From Treponema sp. UBA6852 (GTDB lineage: Bacteria > Spirochaetota > Spirochaetia > Treponematales > Treponemataceae): a stretch of 64,000 bases of DNA. Both the position numbers and the translations under genes were made by a program. The notes under the pieces were generated by a model. That model searched no databases and was not told the origin of the DNA. It saw only the letters and a list, made by a program, of their open reading frames with translations. The DNA is taken from positions 67,829 through 131,828 of the forward strand of contig DKDI01000006.1 of assembly GCA_002449305.1 (NCBI GenBank). The letters are read 5' to 3'. How positions within the stretch are numbered: the first letter of the stretch is position 1; each line of letters opens with the position of its first letter. Positions 32,731 through 41,567 of the stretch are shown in pieces.

Positions 32731-33568
32731 AGATATACAAGGTTGCAGTGATTCGGTTGTACTACGCGAAAATACGATAAAGTTGCTTTTTAATAGTGAT
32801 AAGTTAAAGAATAAAAGTTTATTGATTATTGAAGGAAAATCAGATTTTAAAATTTATCGAAGTCTATTTGATGATAAAAATGTTTATTTGTATAAAAATG
32901 GCTCTTGTGATGGTCTGATTCCTTTGTTGGAACATTTGAATTTAGAATACATGGATTGTTGTTTAGCAATAAAGGATGCTGATTTTGATAATTTGGAAGG
33001 AAAAAAATATCCTCAATTGCAAAACTTATTTTTAACCGATTTTCATGATATTGAAATGATGATGATAGATGATGATGCGGAAAATAAAATTTGTAGCGAA
33101 TTTTTGGATAAAAAAGAAATTGATATTTTTAAAAAATGCATAAACGATATAATCTATATTTCATATATAAAATGGTTAAATATTTCTAAGAAACTATGCT
33201 TATGCGTTGATGTGTTTTTTCATCTTGGTGATATTTATGATGGAAATACTCCTGTAAAACTTAATAGTTGTGAAGAGAAATTAAAAAGAGTGGAGAGCAA
33301 TGTTGCAAAGTGCCGTGATTTTGAAAAAAATATTGAATCTTTTATAAGTGAAAATCAAACTAGTGATTTTCTAAATTTGACGAATGGTCATGATTTTTGT
33401 AATGCATTGGCAATTTTTATAAAAGCTCATAATGGCGAAAATATAAGTGGCATTAATTTAGAGCGATTTATTAGGGCAACTTATTCTTTTGAAAAATTTA
33501 AAAAATCTAAACTGTTTGCACATATAAAAGAATGGGAAATTGCGCATTGTAGAAAACTTTTTAAATAA
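32723..33568 (+). CDS. DUF4435 TOPRIM-type nuclease, AriB-like component of a PARIS defence system
   Basis: A 281-residue DUF4435 protein. LLIIEGKSDFKIYRSLF supplies the TOPRIM glutamate, CCLAIKDADFDNL the DxD aspartates, and FHDIEMMMID the following conserved segment. In PARIS systems AriB is a nuclease activated on release from AriA and cuts host tRNA, causing growth arrest of infected cells. ATG 32723 overlaps the ATPase stop by 8 bases; an in-frame ATG at 32678 would overlap it by 53. It is the last gene of the cassette between the 69-base repeats. Confidence 0.75.
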   Translation: MNKDIQGCSDSVVLRENTIKLLFNSDKLKNKSLLIIEGKSDFKIYRSLFDDKNVYLYKNGSCDGLIPLLEHLNLEYMDCCLAIKDADFDNLEGKKYPQLQNLFLTDFHDIEMMMIDDDAENKICSEFLDKKEIDIFKKCINDIIYISYIKWLNISKKLCLCVDVFFHLGDIYDGNTPVKLNSCEEKLKRVESNVAKCRDFEKNIESFISENQTSDFLNLTNGHDFCNALAIFIKAHNGENISGINLERFIRATYSFEKFKKSKLFAHIKEWEIAHCRKLFK

Positions 33569-33579
33569 AAATCTTTTGA

Positions 33580-33735
33580 ATTTCTTGTAAATTAAAAATT
33601 TCTATAGGTTGTGTTTTTTCTCTTTTTGAATATTTACTTATTGTTTGTTACGTAGTTAGTCTATTTTTTCTTTCTTCTCTGCGGAAAAAATTGAATGAAA
33701 CCAGCCTTTATAAAAAAGAATTTGTTGTGGAATGA
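33580..33735 (+). pseudogene. C-terminal remnant of a second acyltransferase-3 gene
   Basis: The frame is open from 33580 and reads a hydrophobic helix (EYLLIVCYVVSLFFL) followed by SSLRKKLNETSLYKKEFVVE and stop. The same ending, preceded by LVSPLRKK instead of LSSLRKK, closes the acyltransferase at 29879-30946. The upstream part diverges, so this is the tail of a different allele or paralogue, not a simple copy. It marks the right-hand border of the defence cassette. Confidence 0.75.
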
Positions 33736-33748
33736 TGTATGGAAAATA
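33680..33748. repeat. 69-base direct repeat, right copy
   Basis: Matches 30891-30959 at 68 of 69 positions. This copy runs into the intact glycosyltransferase gene at 33739. Confidence 0.97.
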
Positions 33749-34665
33749 AAACTAACGGTCTGATGTTTTCTGTTGCTGTAATAACTTACAACCAGGAAAA
33801 ATACATAGCACAGACTTTAGACAGCATAATAAATCAGAACCATGATTATTCCTATGAGATAGTGGTCGGAGATGACTGCTCATCTGACAATACAAGGGAA
33901 ATAATCAGACAATATGCGGAAAAATATCCTGAAATTGTAAAACCGGTTTTTAATGAAAAAAATCTAGGGATTATAAAAAACTATTTCAATGTAATTTCTC
34001 ATTGTTCAGGAAAATACATAATGGAATGTGCTGGCGATGATTTCTGGCTTCCTGGAAAAGTCGAGCTGCAAATCCCGTTTATGGAAAGAAATCCTGAGGT
34101 GGGAATGTGTTACGGAAAAGTGCAGTCATATAAAAACGGAAAAAAAAGTTCAGAGCTGAAAGGTTTGAAAAGAGAGAATTTTGATGAGCTTCTTATAGGA
34201 AATGTTATTCCGGCTGCCACAGTCTGTTTTAAGAACGAATTAATTAGAAGATATATAGAAGATATTCAGCCGGAAAATAGAAACTGGCTGATGGAAGATT
34301 TTCCTATGTGGCTGTATTTTGCACATGAAAGCAGAATAAAATTTATTGATAAAGTTACAAGTGTTTATAGAGTGCTGGAGAATTCGGCAAGTCACAGCAA
34401 GGATATAAAAAAACAGCTGGCTTTTGAAAAATCCTACTGGGAGATAAAGAATTTTTTTTCAGAAAGATATCTGAATAGAATGATTCCTGCTTTTGATGAG
34501 CATTTAGTTTTAGCGTATATCTATTTGCGGAATAGTGACAGAAAAGCTGCCAAGAAAGAATTTTTACAAAGCAGAGAACAGACTTTCAAGGTTAGAGCTT
34601 ATGAACTGATTTGCTCGTTTGAGATTTTGTTTAGACTTTTGATGATTAAATGGAGGAATTTATGA
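33739..34665 (+). CDS. GT2-family glycosyltransferase
   Basis: A 308-residue GT-A fold transferase. MFSVAVITYNQEKYIAQTLDSI is the nucleotide-binding strand and helix, VVGDDCSSDNT and AGDDFWLPGKVELQ supply the metal-binding acidic motifs, and NWLMEDFPMWLY the acceptor-side acidic segment. Such enzymes add one sugar to the lipid-linked repeat unit on the cytoplasmic face. Its start region was duplicated in the 69-base repeat. The stop overlaps the ATG of an HNH-protein gene. Donor and linkage cannot be predicted. Confidence 0.9.
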   Translation: MENKTNGLMFSVAVITYNQEKYIAQTLDSIINQNHDYSYEIVVGDDCSSDNTREIIRQYAEKYPEIVKPVFNEKNLGIIKNYFNVISHCSGKYIMECAGDDFWLPGKVELQIPFMERNPEVGMCYGKVQSYKNGKKSSELKGLKRENFDELLIGNVIPAATVCFKNELIRRYIEDIQPENRNWLMEDFPMWLYFAHESRIKFIDKVTSVYRVLENSASHSKDIKKQLAFEKSYWEIKNFFSERYLNRMIPAFDEHLVLAYIYLRNSDRKAAKKEFLQSREQTFKVRAYELICSFEILFRLLMIKWRNL

Positions 34666-35858
34666 ATTGTTGTATTTGTGGTGTTGAATTAACAGGAGAA
34701 AATACCTCTATTGAGCATATTATACCAAATGCAATTGGAGGGCGGTTAACTAGCAAAAATATTTTTTGCAAGCAATGTAATAGTAATTTTGGTACTGCTA
34801 TAGACAGTAATTTTGTAAAAATATTTCAGCCGATACAAGACTTTGTAAAAATTGATAGAGATAGAAAAACTAAAGGTGGAAGTTACTCTGGATTTGTTTT
34901 TGATAAATTCAGTAAAAAAATATATGAAGCAAACATAAAGAATGGAAAAATTACTTCAATGTTTGATGAGAATAAGAAAACTATAATATATGATCCAGAA
35001 AAACATAAGATATTAGCGTGTAAATTTAATCTTGATAATAATGCATTTAAAAGAGGTCTTGCGAAAATCTCATTTGATTTTGCAATAGAAAAAGGTCTAT
35101 CAACGACTGCACTAGATGAAATTTTTGACATTCATAATAAGACTATAAAAGAAAAAATAACAATAATTCCATTTATTCCATTAACTTCTTTTGATGTTTT
35201 TATGGAATGTAATATGGACGCTATGTTTCATCTGGTTAGATTGTTTAATTGTGATAAATTTTTGTTTACTTATATAGAATTGTTCAGTACATTTCAATTC
35301 TATATTTTGTTATCTAAAGAGTATACAGGAAGTCAAGTTGATGAAATTTTCTGTCAAAAAATAACTAAAGAAGTGCTTGATGAAGAAAATATTAAGAAAA
35401 GTTTTGAAATTCGCTACAGGGAAGACATGGATATAATTTCGGGTTCTTATGGAATAGATGTAAAAGAAGTGAAAAAAAACTTAAAAAATACAGGTGATGT
35501 AAATGAAGATTTTAATAATTTGTTTGAAGCTGTATCAAAACAAGCCTTTGAAAATTATAGAAAATCCACTTATGAAATCGATTATTATGAAACAATGAGA
35601 AATTGTATTTCGCCTAAAGACCTTATTCATATAAAGCGTTCTCGCAATGTAAATTTCTTAGATCTTTTTTATTTTTATGAAAACCAGAATTCTGAAAAAC
35701 TTAATGATTTTTATAAAAAGTACATAAAAATAAATGGAAAAAAATGTATATATCCGAATAAAATTGCTTCGGTTATCTCTGCGCATTCGGATAATAAATG
35801 TTACAAAATTTATGGATATTATAAGTTTTGTAAATTGATGGGATTGCAAAAAAAATAG
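34662..35858 (+). CDS. HNH-domain protein (HNH_5 type) of unknown role
   Basis: A 398-residue protein with an N-terminal zinc-type HNH motif: CCICGVELTGENTSIEHIIP supplies the first cysteines and the His, then GGRLTSKNIFCKQCNSNFG supplies the asparagine and the second cysteine pair. The remaining 330 residues are helical, charged and unrecognised. ATG 34662 has GGAGG 5 bases upstream and overlaps the glycosyltransferase stop in ATGA, so it is made together with that enzyme. It is very AT-rich. A restriction or defence role is plausible; a selfish nuclease is an alternative. Nothing indicates a sugar function. Confidence 0.75.
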   Translation: MNCCICGVELTGENTSIEHIIPNAIGGRLTSKNIFCKQCNSNFGTAIDSNFVKIFQPIQDFVKIDRDRKTKGGSYSGFVFDKFSKKIYEANIKNGKITSMFDENKKTIIYDPEKHKILACKFNLDNNAFKRGLAKISFDFAIEKGLSTTALDEIFDIHNKTIKEKITIIPFIPLTSFDVFMECNMDAMFHLVRLFNCDKFLFTYIELFSTFQFYILLSKEYTGSQVDEIFCQKITKEVLDEENIKKSFEIRYREDMDIISGSYGIDVKEVKKNLKNTGDVNEDFNNLFEAVSKQAFENYRKSTYEIDYYETMRNCISPKDLIHIKRSRNVNFLDLFYFYENQNSEKLNDFYKKYIKINGKKCIYPNKIASVISAHSDNKCYKIYGYYKFCKLMGLQKK

Positions 35859-35870
35859 TGATTTACAAAA

Positions 35871-37079
35871 ATGACATACATAAGGCAAATTAATACAAAA
35901 ATAATATCTCCTCTTCTATATTTTTCAGTTTCATGGTCAATTGTTCTTGTTGCATATTCTCTTTATTGGTCAGAACTTCTTCCAAAATTGACTATAGATA
36001 TTGTTACCTTTTTTATATTTTTAATATCCGTTTGTTTTATTTTATTTAGATATTCAAAATCATTGGAGTTTAAATTTGAAATTAACAAACAAAAAATAGA
36101 ACGAAAATTAAAAAGAGGTGGCATGGTTTGCATTCTGCTCTTTTTATTAGAAGCTATTGCTGAAAAAGGTTTTCCTCTTCTGTTTATCATAAAAGGACAG
36201 TTTGTATATGGAGCATTTGGATTGCCTTTTGTCCACGTAATTTTATATGCTTTATCATCAATTTATATATGTATTTCCTTTTTAGCATATAAAATTACCC
36301 AAAATAAAAAATTTCACAAGTATACAGTGTTTTTCTTTTTTCCTTATGTCCTTTGTTTTACTCGATCTGCTGTAATTTATAACTTCCTTTATATATTGAT
36401 GATTAGTTTTTCATTTAAAAAAATTAACTTAAAGATAATTTTTAGAACATTATTATTGTCATTTATAATTGTCTATATGTCTATCATTGCATTTGGCTAT
36501 TTAGGAGAACTTCGCAGTGGAAATGATAATAATAAAATTGGTGGTTATATTGAGGCAATCTCTTATCCAACAGAAAAATTTGATAAAACAGGGCTTTCTC
36601 CCTTGTTCTTGTGGGGATACATTTATATTACAACTCCATTGGGAAATTTACAAAATACAATTGATTCAGGAGCATATTCACCTTGTTCATCTGTAGATAA
36701 TGCAGAACTTATTTTATATCATTTTTTACCAGATATTTTTAAGAAAAGGCTTTTTCCAAATGCAGAAGAAAAAACTAAGCTGATAGTTCCATATTTTAAT
36801 GTTTCCTCAATTTTTACAGATGCATGGGCAAAACTTGGGTGGTTAGGTATGATTTATTCTTTTTTAGGTATGCTTACTGTTATATCTGTTATTTATAATC
36901 TTAAAAAAAGAAATAATATTTATTCATACCTATCATTTATTTTTTTGAGCACGATAATCTTTTTTAATATGTTTACTAATATGTTCAATTTCATGGGACT
37001 TGCACCACAGTTTTGGATTGCCTTTTTAATGTCATTTTCATGGAAGAAAGTTTTTAAACTAGAAATTCAAAAACAATAG
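35871..37079 (+). CDS. Wzy-type oligosaccharide repeat-unit polymerase
   Basis: A 402-residue membrane protein with about ten to eleven hydrophobic helices and one larger outside loop around residues 205-300 (GELRSGNDNNKIGGYIEAISYPTEKF is its start, given in parts: GELRSGNDN, then GYIEAIS). This topology and the short arginine-containing loop fit O-antigen polymerases, which join flipped repeat units in the periplasm. Sequence conservation in the family is low, so the call rests on topology and on the presence of a Wzx-type flippase and glycosyltransferases on both sides. Confidence 0.75.
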   Translation: MTYIRQINTKIISPLLYFSVSWSIVLVAYSLYWSELLPKLTIDIVTFFIFLISVCFILFRYSKSLEFKFEINKQKIERKLKRGGMVCILLFLLEAIAEKGFPLLFIIKGQFVYGAFGLPFVHVILYALSSIYICISFLAYKITQNKKFHKYTVFFFFPYVLCFTRSAVIYNFLYILMISFSFKKINLKIIFRTLLLSFIIVYMSIIAFGYLGELRSGNDNNKIGGYIEAISYPTEKFDKTGLSPLFLWGYIYITTPLGNLQNTIDSGAYSPCSSVDNAELILYHFLPDIFKKRLFPNAEEKTKLIVPYFNVSSIFTDAWAKLGWLGMIYSFLGMLTVISVIYNLKKRNNIYSYLSFIFLSTIIFFNMFTNMFNFMGLAPQFWIAFLMSFSWKKVFKLEIQKQ

Positions 37080-37126
37080 AAATCATAACTTTTATCTACT
37101 TAAATCTATACCCCTTTAAAAATTCT

Positions 37127-37930
37127 ATGCTCACTTTCATAATAGTACTCTACAACCAGAAAATTTCTGCGGAAAAATTTTCTATGCTTAATGGAAGAAT
37201 TGTCTTTTGCGATAATTCTACTGACGCAGAGATAAAAAGATTCAATGTTTCTTTTGCGGAAAATTTGAAAAATGACAATTTTTTTTATCTTGATATGCAC
37301 GGAAACAAAGGGCTTTCAAAGGCTTATAATTCCGCAGTTGAAAATTTGAAATTAAATGCAAATGACTTTGTCGTGATTTTTGATCAGGATACTTTGATTC
37401 CTCAGAATATGCAGTTTCAATATGAAAATTTTATTTCAGAAAACAAAGACGCTGACATAATATGCCCTGTCGTTCTTGATTCTGTCGGCGTAATGTCTCC
37501 AAGCGTTGTAAGCGGAACAAAATTTAGGCACATTGCTTCAATTTCTGAAATAAACGAAAAGAACATTTTTGCTTATTCTTTTATAAATTCAGGAATGTGC
37601 ATAAAACGCAGTGTTTTTGAAAAAATAAAATATGATGAAAATATGTTCTTGGATTTTGTTGACCATGATTTTGTTATAAGCGCGAAAAAAAATGGATTCA
37701 AAATAAAAATATGCAAGGAAGTTGTTTTAAATCAGAACTTTTCTGGAGTTACAAAAAATACATATAAGCAGGATTTTTCACGGTTCTGCATTTATATGAA
37801 AGATGCAAAAGTTTTCTACAAAAAATGGTTTGATAAAAGCTATAAACTGGTTATTTTTCCAAGAGCAATAAAACTTTCTCTGATTCACAAAAATCTTTCA
37901 TTTCTACTCACTTTACTAAGGAACAAATAA
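37127..37930 (+). CDS. GT2-family glycosyltransferase (rhamnosyltransferase-like)
   Basis: A 267-residue GT-A enzyme. LTFIIVLYNQKI is the first strand, FCDNSTDAEI replaces the usual DN-containing motif, HGNKGLSKAYNSAVE is characteristic of the WbbL/rhamnosyltransferase-like branch, and FVVIFDQDT is the DxD metal motif. LDFVDHDFVISAKKNGF lies in the acceptor-site region. No ribosome site is obvious. It is followed 4 bases later by another glycosyltransferase. Rhamnose as donor is suggested by the branch and by rfbD nearby, but is not proven. Confidence 0.85.
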   Translation: MLTFIIVLYNQKISAEKFSMLNGRIVFCDNSTDAEIKRFNVSFAENLKNDNFFYLDMHGNKGLSKAYNSAVENLKLNANDFVVIFDQDTLIPQNMQFQYENFISENKDADIICPVVLDSVGVMSPSVVSGTKFRHIASISEINEKNIFAYSFINSGMCIKRSVFEKIKYDENMFLDFVDHDFVISAKKNGFKIKICKEVVLNQNFSGVTKNTYKQDFSRFCIYMKDAKVFYKKWFDKSYKLVIFPRAIKLSLIHKNLSFLLTLLRNK

Positions 37931-37934
37931 ACTT

Positions 37935-38621
37935 ATGATTTCTGTCTGCATGCCGACTTACAATGGCGAAAAATTCATACGGATTCAGCTGGAGTCAATT
38001 CTCTCTCAGCTTGGAAACGGTGATGAGGTTGTTATTTCCGATGATTCTTCGACTGACAAAACTGTTGAGATAATAAAGTCTTTCAACGATAGCCGGATTC
38101 ATCTGCTTGAAAACAATTCTTTTCATTCTCCGGTTTACAATCTTGAAAATGCCCTGAAAAATGCGAAAGGCGATTTTATTTTTCTTTCTGACCAGGACGA
38201 TGAATGGACTGTGGACAAAGTTTCAGTCTGCCTGGAAAAACTTAAAGACTGCGACCTTCTGATTCACGATGCGGACATTGTTGACGGAAACGGAATTCAG
38301 ACTGCAAAATCTTTTTTCAAACTGAACCATACCAAAAAAGGAAAGTTCTATAACCTTCTTAAAAACGGTTATCTTGGATGCTGCATGTGTTTTTCAAAAA
38401 ACTTATTGAGCCAATTTTTGCCTTTTCCAAAAAAACTGCCAATGCATGACATTTATATTGGGAACTTTGCGGCATTTAATGGCTATAGAATAAAATTTAT
38501 AGAAGACAAGCTTATTCATTATCGCCGTCATGGAAATAATGCAAGCATAACATCCGAACACAGCCATCGAAAACTGCTTTCAAGAATATCTGACAGAATA
38601 ATAATTCTAAAAAACATATAA
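37935..38621 (+). CDS. GT2-family glycosyltransferase
   Basis: A 228-residue GT2 enzyme, shorter than most. MISVCMPTYNGEKFIRIQLESIL begins the nucleotide-binding domain, VVISDDSSTDKTVEII and FLSDQDDEW are the acidic metal-binding motifs, and FLSDQDDEW in particular is shared with rhamnosyltransferase-type enzymes. LPMHDIYIGNFAAF provides the acceptor-side histidine/aspartate. It lies between two other GT2 genes on the same strand, in the order expected for successive additions to a repeat unit. Donor unknown. Confidence 0.88.
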   Translation: MISVCMPTYNGEKFIRIQLESILSQLGNGDEVVISDDSSTDKTVEIIKSFNDSRIHLLENNSFHSPVYNLENALKNAKGDFIFLSDQDDEWTVDKVSVCLEKLKDCDLLIHDADIVDGNGIQTAKSFFKLNHTKKGKFYNLLKNGYLGCCMCFSKNLLSQFLPFPKKLPMHDIYIGNFAAFNGYRIKFIEDKLIHYRRHGNNASITSEHSHRKLLSRISDRIIILKNI

Positions 38622-38667
38622 ATATTAAAAACAAATTTTATACAAACAGGATTCTCCAAAAAAAATC

Positions 38668-39426
38668 ATGAAAATCTCAATCATCACAGTCTGCTATAAC
38701 AGCGAGGCTACAATCGAGCGGACTATAAAATCCGTTCTTGCGCAAAAAAATGTAGAACTTGAATATCTTATTATTGATGGTGCTTCAAAGGACGGAACGC
38801 TTGGCATTATAAAAAACTATGCGGAAAAAAATCCTTGCATACACTTTGTAAGCGAAAAGGATAGGGGAATTTACGATGCCATGAACAAAGGAATTTCTAT
38901 GGCGACTGGAGATGTTGTCGGAATCTTGAACTCTGATGATTATTATGCTTCAGATGATTCAGTTTCTTCTATTATAAACGTATTTGGACAGAACGATGTA
39001 GAGATGGTGTTTGGAAATATTCTTTATGTGAAGAATAATAAACCCTATCGCTATTGGAAGAGCAGAAAGCCAAAAACATTTAAATTCGGCTGGATGCCGC
39101 CTCATCCGGCTCTGTTTGTAAAAGCTGAAGTCTATAAAAATAACGGAGTTTTCAGACTTGACTGCGGAATAAATGCCGACTACGAACTTATGCTCCGCTT
39201 CTTTGAAAAAGAAAAACTTTCTTCATTCTGGCTAGATAAAATTATAACCTGCATGGAAGCCGGCGGCACGAGCAACAATGGGATAAAATCAAGAGTTGCC
39301 GGAATAAAGAACGATTCATTAGCATGGAAAGTAAACGGACTAAAAAAGCATTGGTATACAGTTATTTTTAAAAAGTTAAGAAAGATTCCTCAGTTTTTTG
39401 TTTTGGATAAAAAGTTGCCAATATGA
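38668..39426 (+). CDS. GT2-family glycosyltransferase (WcaA/colanic-acid type)
   Basis: A 252-residue GT2 enzyme. MKISIITVCYNSEATIERTIKSVL is the first strand and helix, YLIIDGASKDGTLGII the second motif, SEKDRGIYDAMNKGISMATGD the diagnostic stretch of this branch, and ILNSDDYY the metal-binding aspartates; RKPKTFKFGWMPPHPALFVK is typical of its acceptor part. It is the last clearly sugar-related gene before the DUF262 cassette. About 240 bases without a convincing gene follow, containing only a 13-codon frame at 39461. Confidence 0.9.
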   Translation: MKISIITVCYNSEATIERTIKSVLAQKNVELEYLIIDGASKDGTLGIIKNYAEKNPCIHFVSEKDRGIYDAMNKGISMATGDVVGILNSDDYYASDDSVSSIINVFGQNDVEMVFGNILYVKNNKPYRYWKSRKPKTFKFGWMPPHPALFVKAEVYKNNGVFRLDCGINADYELMLRFFEKEKLSSFWLDKIITCMEAGGTSNNGIKSRVAGIKNDSLAWKVNGLKKHWYTVIFKKLRKIPQFFVLDKKLPI

Positions 39427-39668
39427 ATGAGAGGGTATTGAAATAAAAAGGGGATTATTTATGAAAAATCTTATTATGACGGAAACAATCAATCTGCAAT
39501 GAAAAAAATATAAATCGGCAAAGAAAGTATAAGAATGAATTTAAATCAACGGTTGTTTTTCAATATTAGATTAAGACTCACGACTTATATATTTGAGGCG
39601 TTTTCTGTAGAAAATATGGTAATAAAGTATAATTTAATATATAATGCTAACTGATAAGGGAGTTGTTT

Positions 39669-40847
39669 ATGTCAAAAAACAAAGTTTATTATGGTGAATA
39701 TACATTAAAGCATTGGATAGATTTAATATTAAGTAAGAATATTGTTCTACCAGAATACCAAAGGCTGTTTGTCTGGGATAAAAATAAAGTTGCAAAATTA
39801 ATCGATTCATTTAGCAAAGATTGTTTTGTTCCTCCTGTTACAATAGGTTCATATAAAAAAGATGGTAAGCAGTTAAATTTAATAATTGATGGTCAGCAAA
39901 GACTAACAAGTTTACTGCTTGCATATTTGTCAATATATCCAAAAGAAGATTGTTTTAAACCAACTTCAAAAGATATAGATAGTTTTGCAGATGAAAATGA
40001 TGATTTTAGTGATGATGAAACATCTATTTTGGGTTGGACATTTAATGAACTCTTGAAAAAAGGCAATAAAAAGGAAACAATCAAGAACACAATAGAGAAT
40101 ACTGAAAAAGAAAACTACTGTGATTTAGATTTTGATATTACTGTAGATGATGAATTTCTTGAAAATCATTATTTGGGATTTTGTTATCTGATTCCTCAAG
40201 AAAATCAGCAACAGTATTTTTCAAGTGTTTTTAGAGATATAAATGCCGAGGGCAAAAAGCTTACAGCTCTTGAAACTCGAAAATCTCTATATTTTCTTGC
40301 AGACGGATTTAATGATTTCTTTGATCCTGCCTGTATTCATGGAATTACAATTAAAAAAGATGATGGCGTTGAAAGAATTGACTTTGTAAGATATTTGGCG
40401 CTTCTTTTTCAATATAATAAAAATGGATATGATTCTGTCGCAAAAAATTATGGAAGAAAACTTGAAGAGTACTATGAAAAGTTTATTGATGCAATGATAA
40501 ATCAGAATAACGATTCAGATTTTACAGCTTACGATGATATTTATAAAAACCGTTTGCAGACTTTTGATGCTGAATTAAAAACTTTTGAGCTTGACAAAAA
40601 AGTTTTTCCGTCAATTATTGATGCTGATATTTATATGTTCGGATTGATTTATTTCATACTCTTAAAGAATAAGCAATTAGATGAAACAAAGAAAGAAAAT
40701 TTATTTAATGATTTGAATACAAAAATTAATGAATTGAAGGAAAACCCTTCTACAGGATATTTGCATAAAAAAACACCTTCGGCTTTAAAATATTTACGGC
40801 AAAGAATTTTTGAATCAATAAATATCTATGGAAAGTATTTAAAATGA
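39669..40847 (+). CDS. DUF262 (GmrSD-N/ParB-like nuclease) protein
   Basis: A 392-residue protein with the DUF262 signatures LPEYQRLFVWDKNKVAKLIDSF near residue 30 and LNLIIDGQQRLTSLLLAYL near residue 75, the latter carrying the conserved DGQQR. VFRDINAEGKKLTALETRKS is the third family segment. The domain is related to ParB/Srx folds and in GmrSD or SspE-type defence proteins couples nucleotide hydrolysis to DNA cutting. No GmrS-like DUF1524 HNH domain follows. GGGAG lies 6 bases before ATG 39669. The stop overlaps the next ATG in ATGA, tying it to the HEPN-like protein. Confidence 0.85.
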   Translation: MSKNKVYYGEYTLKHWIDLILSKNIVLPEYQRLFVWDKNKVAKLIDSFSKDCFVPPVTIGSYKKDGKQLNLIIDGQQRLTSLLLAYLSIYPKEDCFKPTSKDIDSFADENDDFSDDETSILGWTFNELLKKGNKKETIKNTIENTEKENYCDLDFDITVDDEFLENHYLGFCYLIPQENQQQYFSSVFRDINAEGKKLTALETRKSLYFLADGFNDFFDPACIHGITIKKDDGVERIDFVRYLALLFQYNKNGYDSVAKNYGRKLEEYYEKFIDAMINQNNDSDFTAYDDIYKNRLQTFDAELKTFELDKKVFPSIIDADIYMFGLIYFILLKNKQLDETKKENLFNDLNTKINELKENPSTGYLHKKTPSALKYLRQRIFESINIYGKYLK

Positions 40848-41548
40848 GAGTGCATGAGAAATTTATAAAGTCTTCAATAATAAATATTTTGAATGAGGCC
40901 ATGCACTCAGTTTCGGCTTGCGGAAATGGCATGGAGACTTATCCATTATGTGAATATATAATGCAGTCCACATTCTTGCAAATGACAGGCTTTAACGAAC
41001 AGAAACTTAAGTGTATTTTATGGGAACTTGCCACAGATGATTTTGAATTTAGATATAAATTTTTAAAAAACAATTACAATGAATATTCGTCATATGAAGA
41101 TAAAAAACACATTTTCAACGATTTGATTAATGAGATAAATAAAAGCGATTATAATTTTTCAGTAAATGAAATAAGGTCAGATTTATTTGACTCTGTGAAT
41201 AATGAATGTAAAAGTATTTTTGAGTCTTCGCTTATGAAGATTTGGTTGCCAAGACAATATGAACATTATATTCAATTTTTAGAAACTATTACTATTAATA
41301 AATTTTTGCAAGGTAAATCTTTGTTTTCAAATTGCTTATTATCTGCTTATGAAAAACTTTATAGACATAGAAACAGATGTGCTCATAATCTATTGTCATA
41401 TCAAGATAATTTGCCGACATTAACAACATTAAATTCTGAAGATTACAAATATGACAATTGGTTCATAAGATTTTTTCTGTTAGTATTGATAGATGAAGTG
41501 TTTACTAGGTTGTATAAAATATATTTAGACAGTAATCATTATTTTTAA
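40844..41548 (+). CDS. HEPN-like protein partnered with DUF262
   Basis: A 234-residue, mostly helical protein. It contains RNRCAH at residues 176-181, an R-X4-H motif as found at the active site of HEPN ribonucleases, in the context YEKLYRHRNRCAHNLLSY. HEPN proteins commonly serve as toxin or effector RNases in defence systems. Translation is coupled to the DUF262 gene by an ATGA overlap. I do not recognise a named family for the rest. The HEPN call is motif-based and should be treated as likely, not certain. Confidence 0.6.
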   Translation: MRVHEKFIKSSIINILNEAMHSVSACGNGMETYPLCEYIMQSTFLQMTGFNEQKLKCILWELATDDFEFRYKFLKNNYNEYSSYEDKKHIFNDLINEINKSDYNFSVNEIRSDLFDSVNNECKSIFESSLMKIWLPRQYEHYIQFLETITINKFLQGKSLFSNCLLSAYEKLYRHRNRCAHNLLSYQDNLPTLTTLNSEDYKYDNWFIRFFLLVLIDEVFTRLYKIYLDSNHYF

Positions 41549-41567
41549 TAAACGAGGAAAAAAATTA

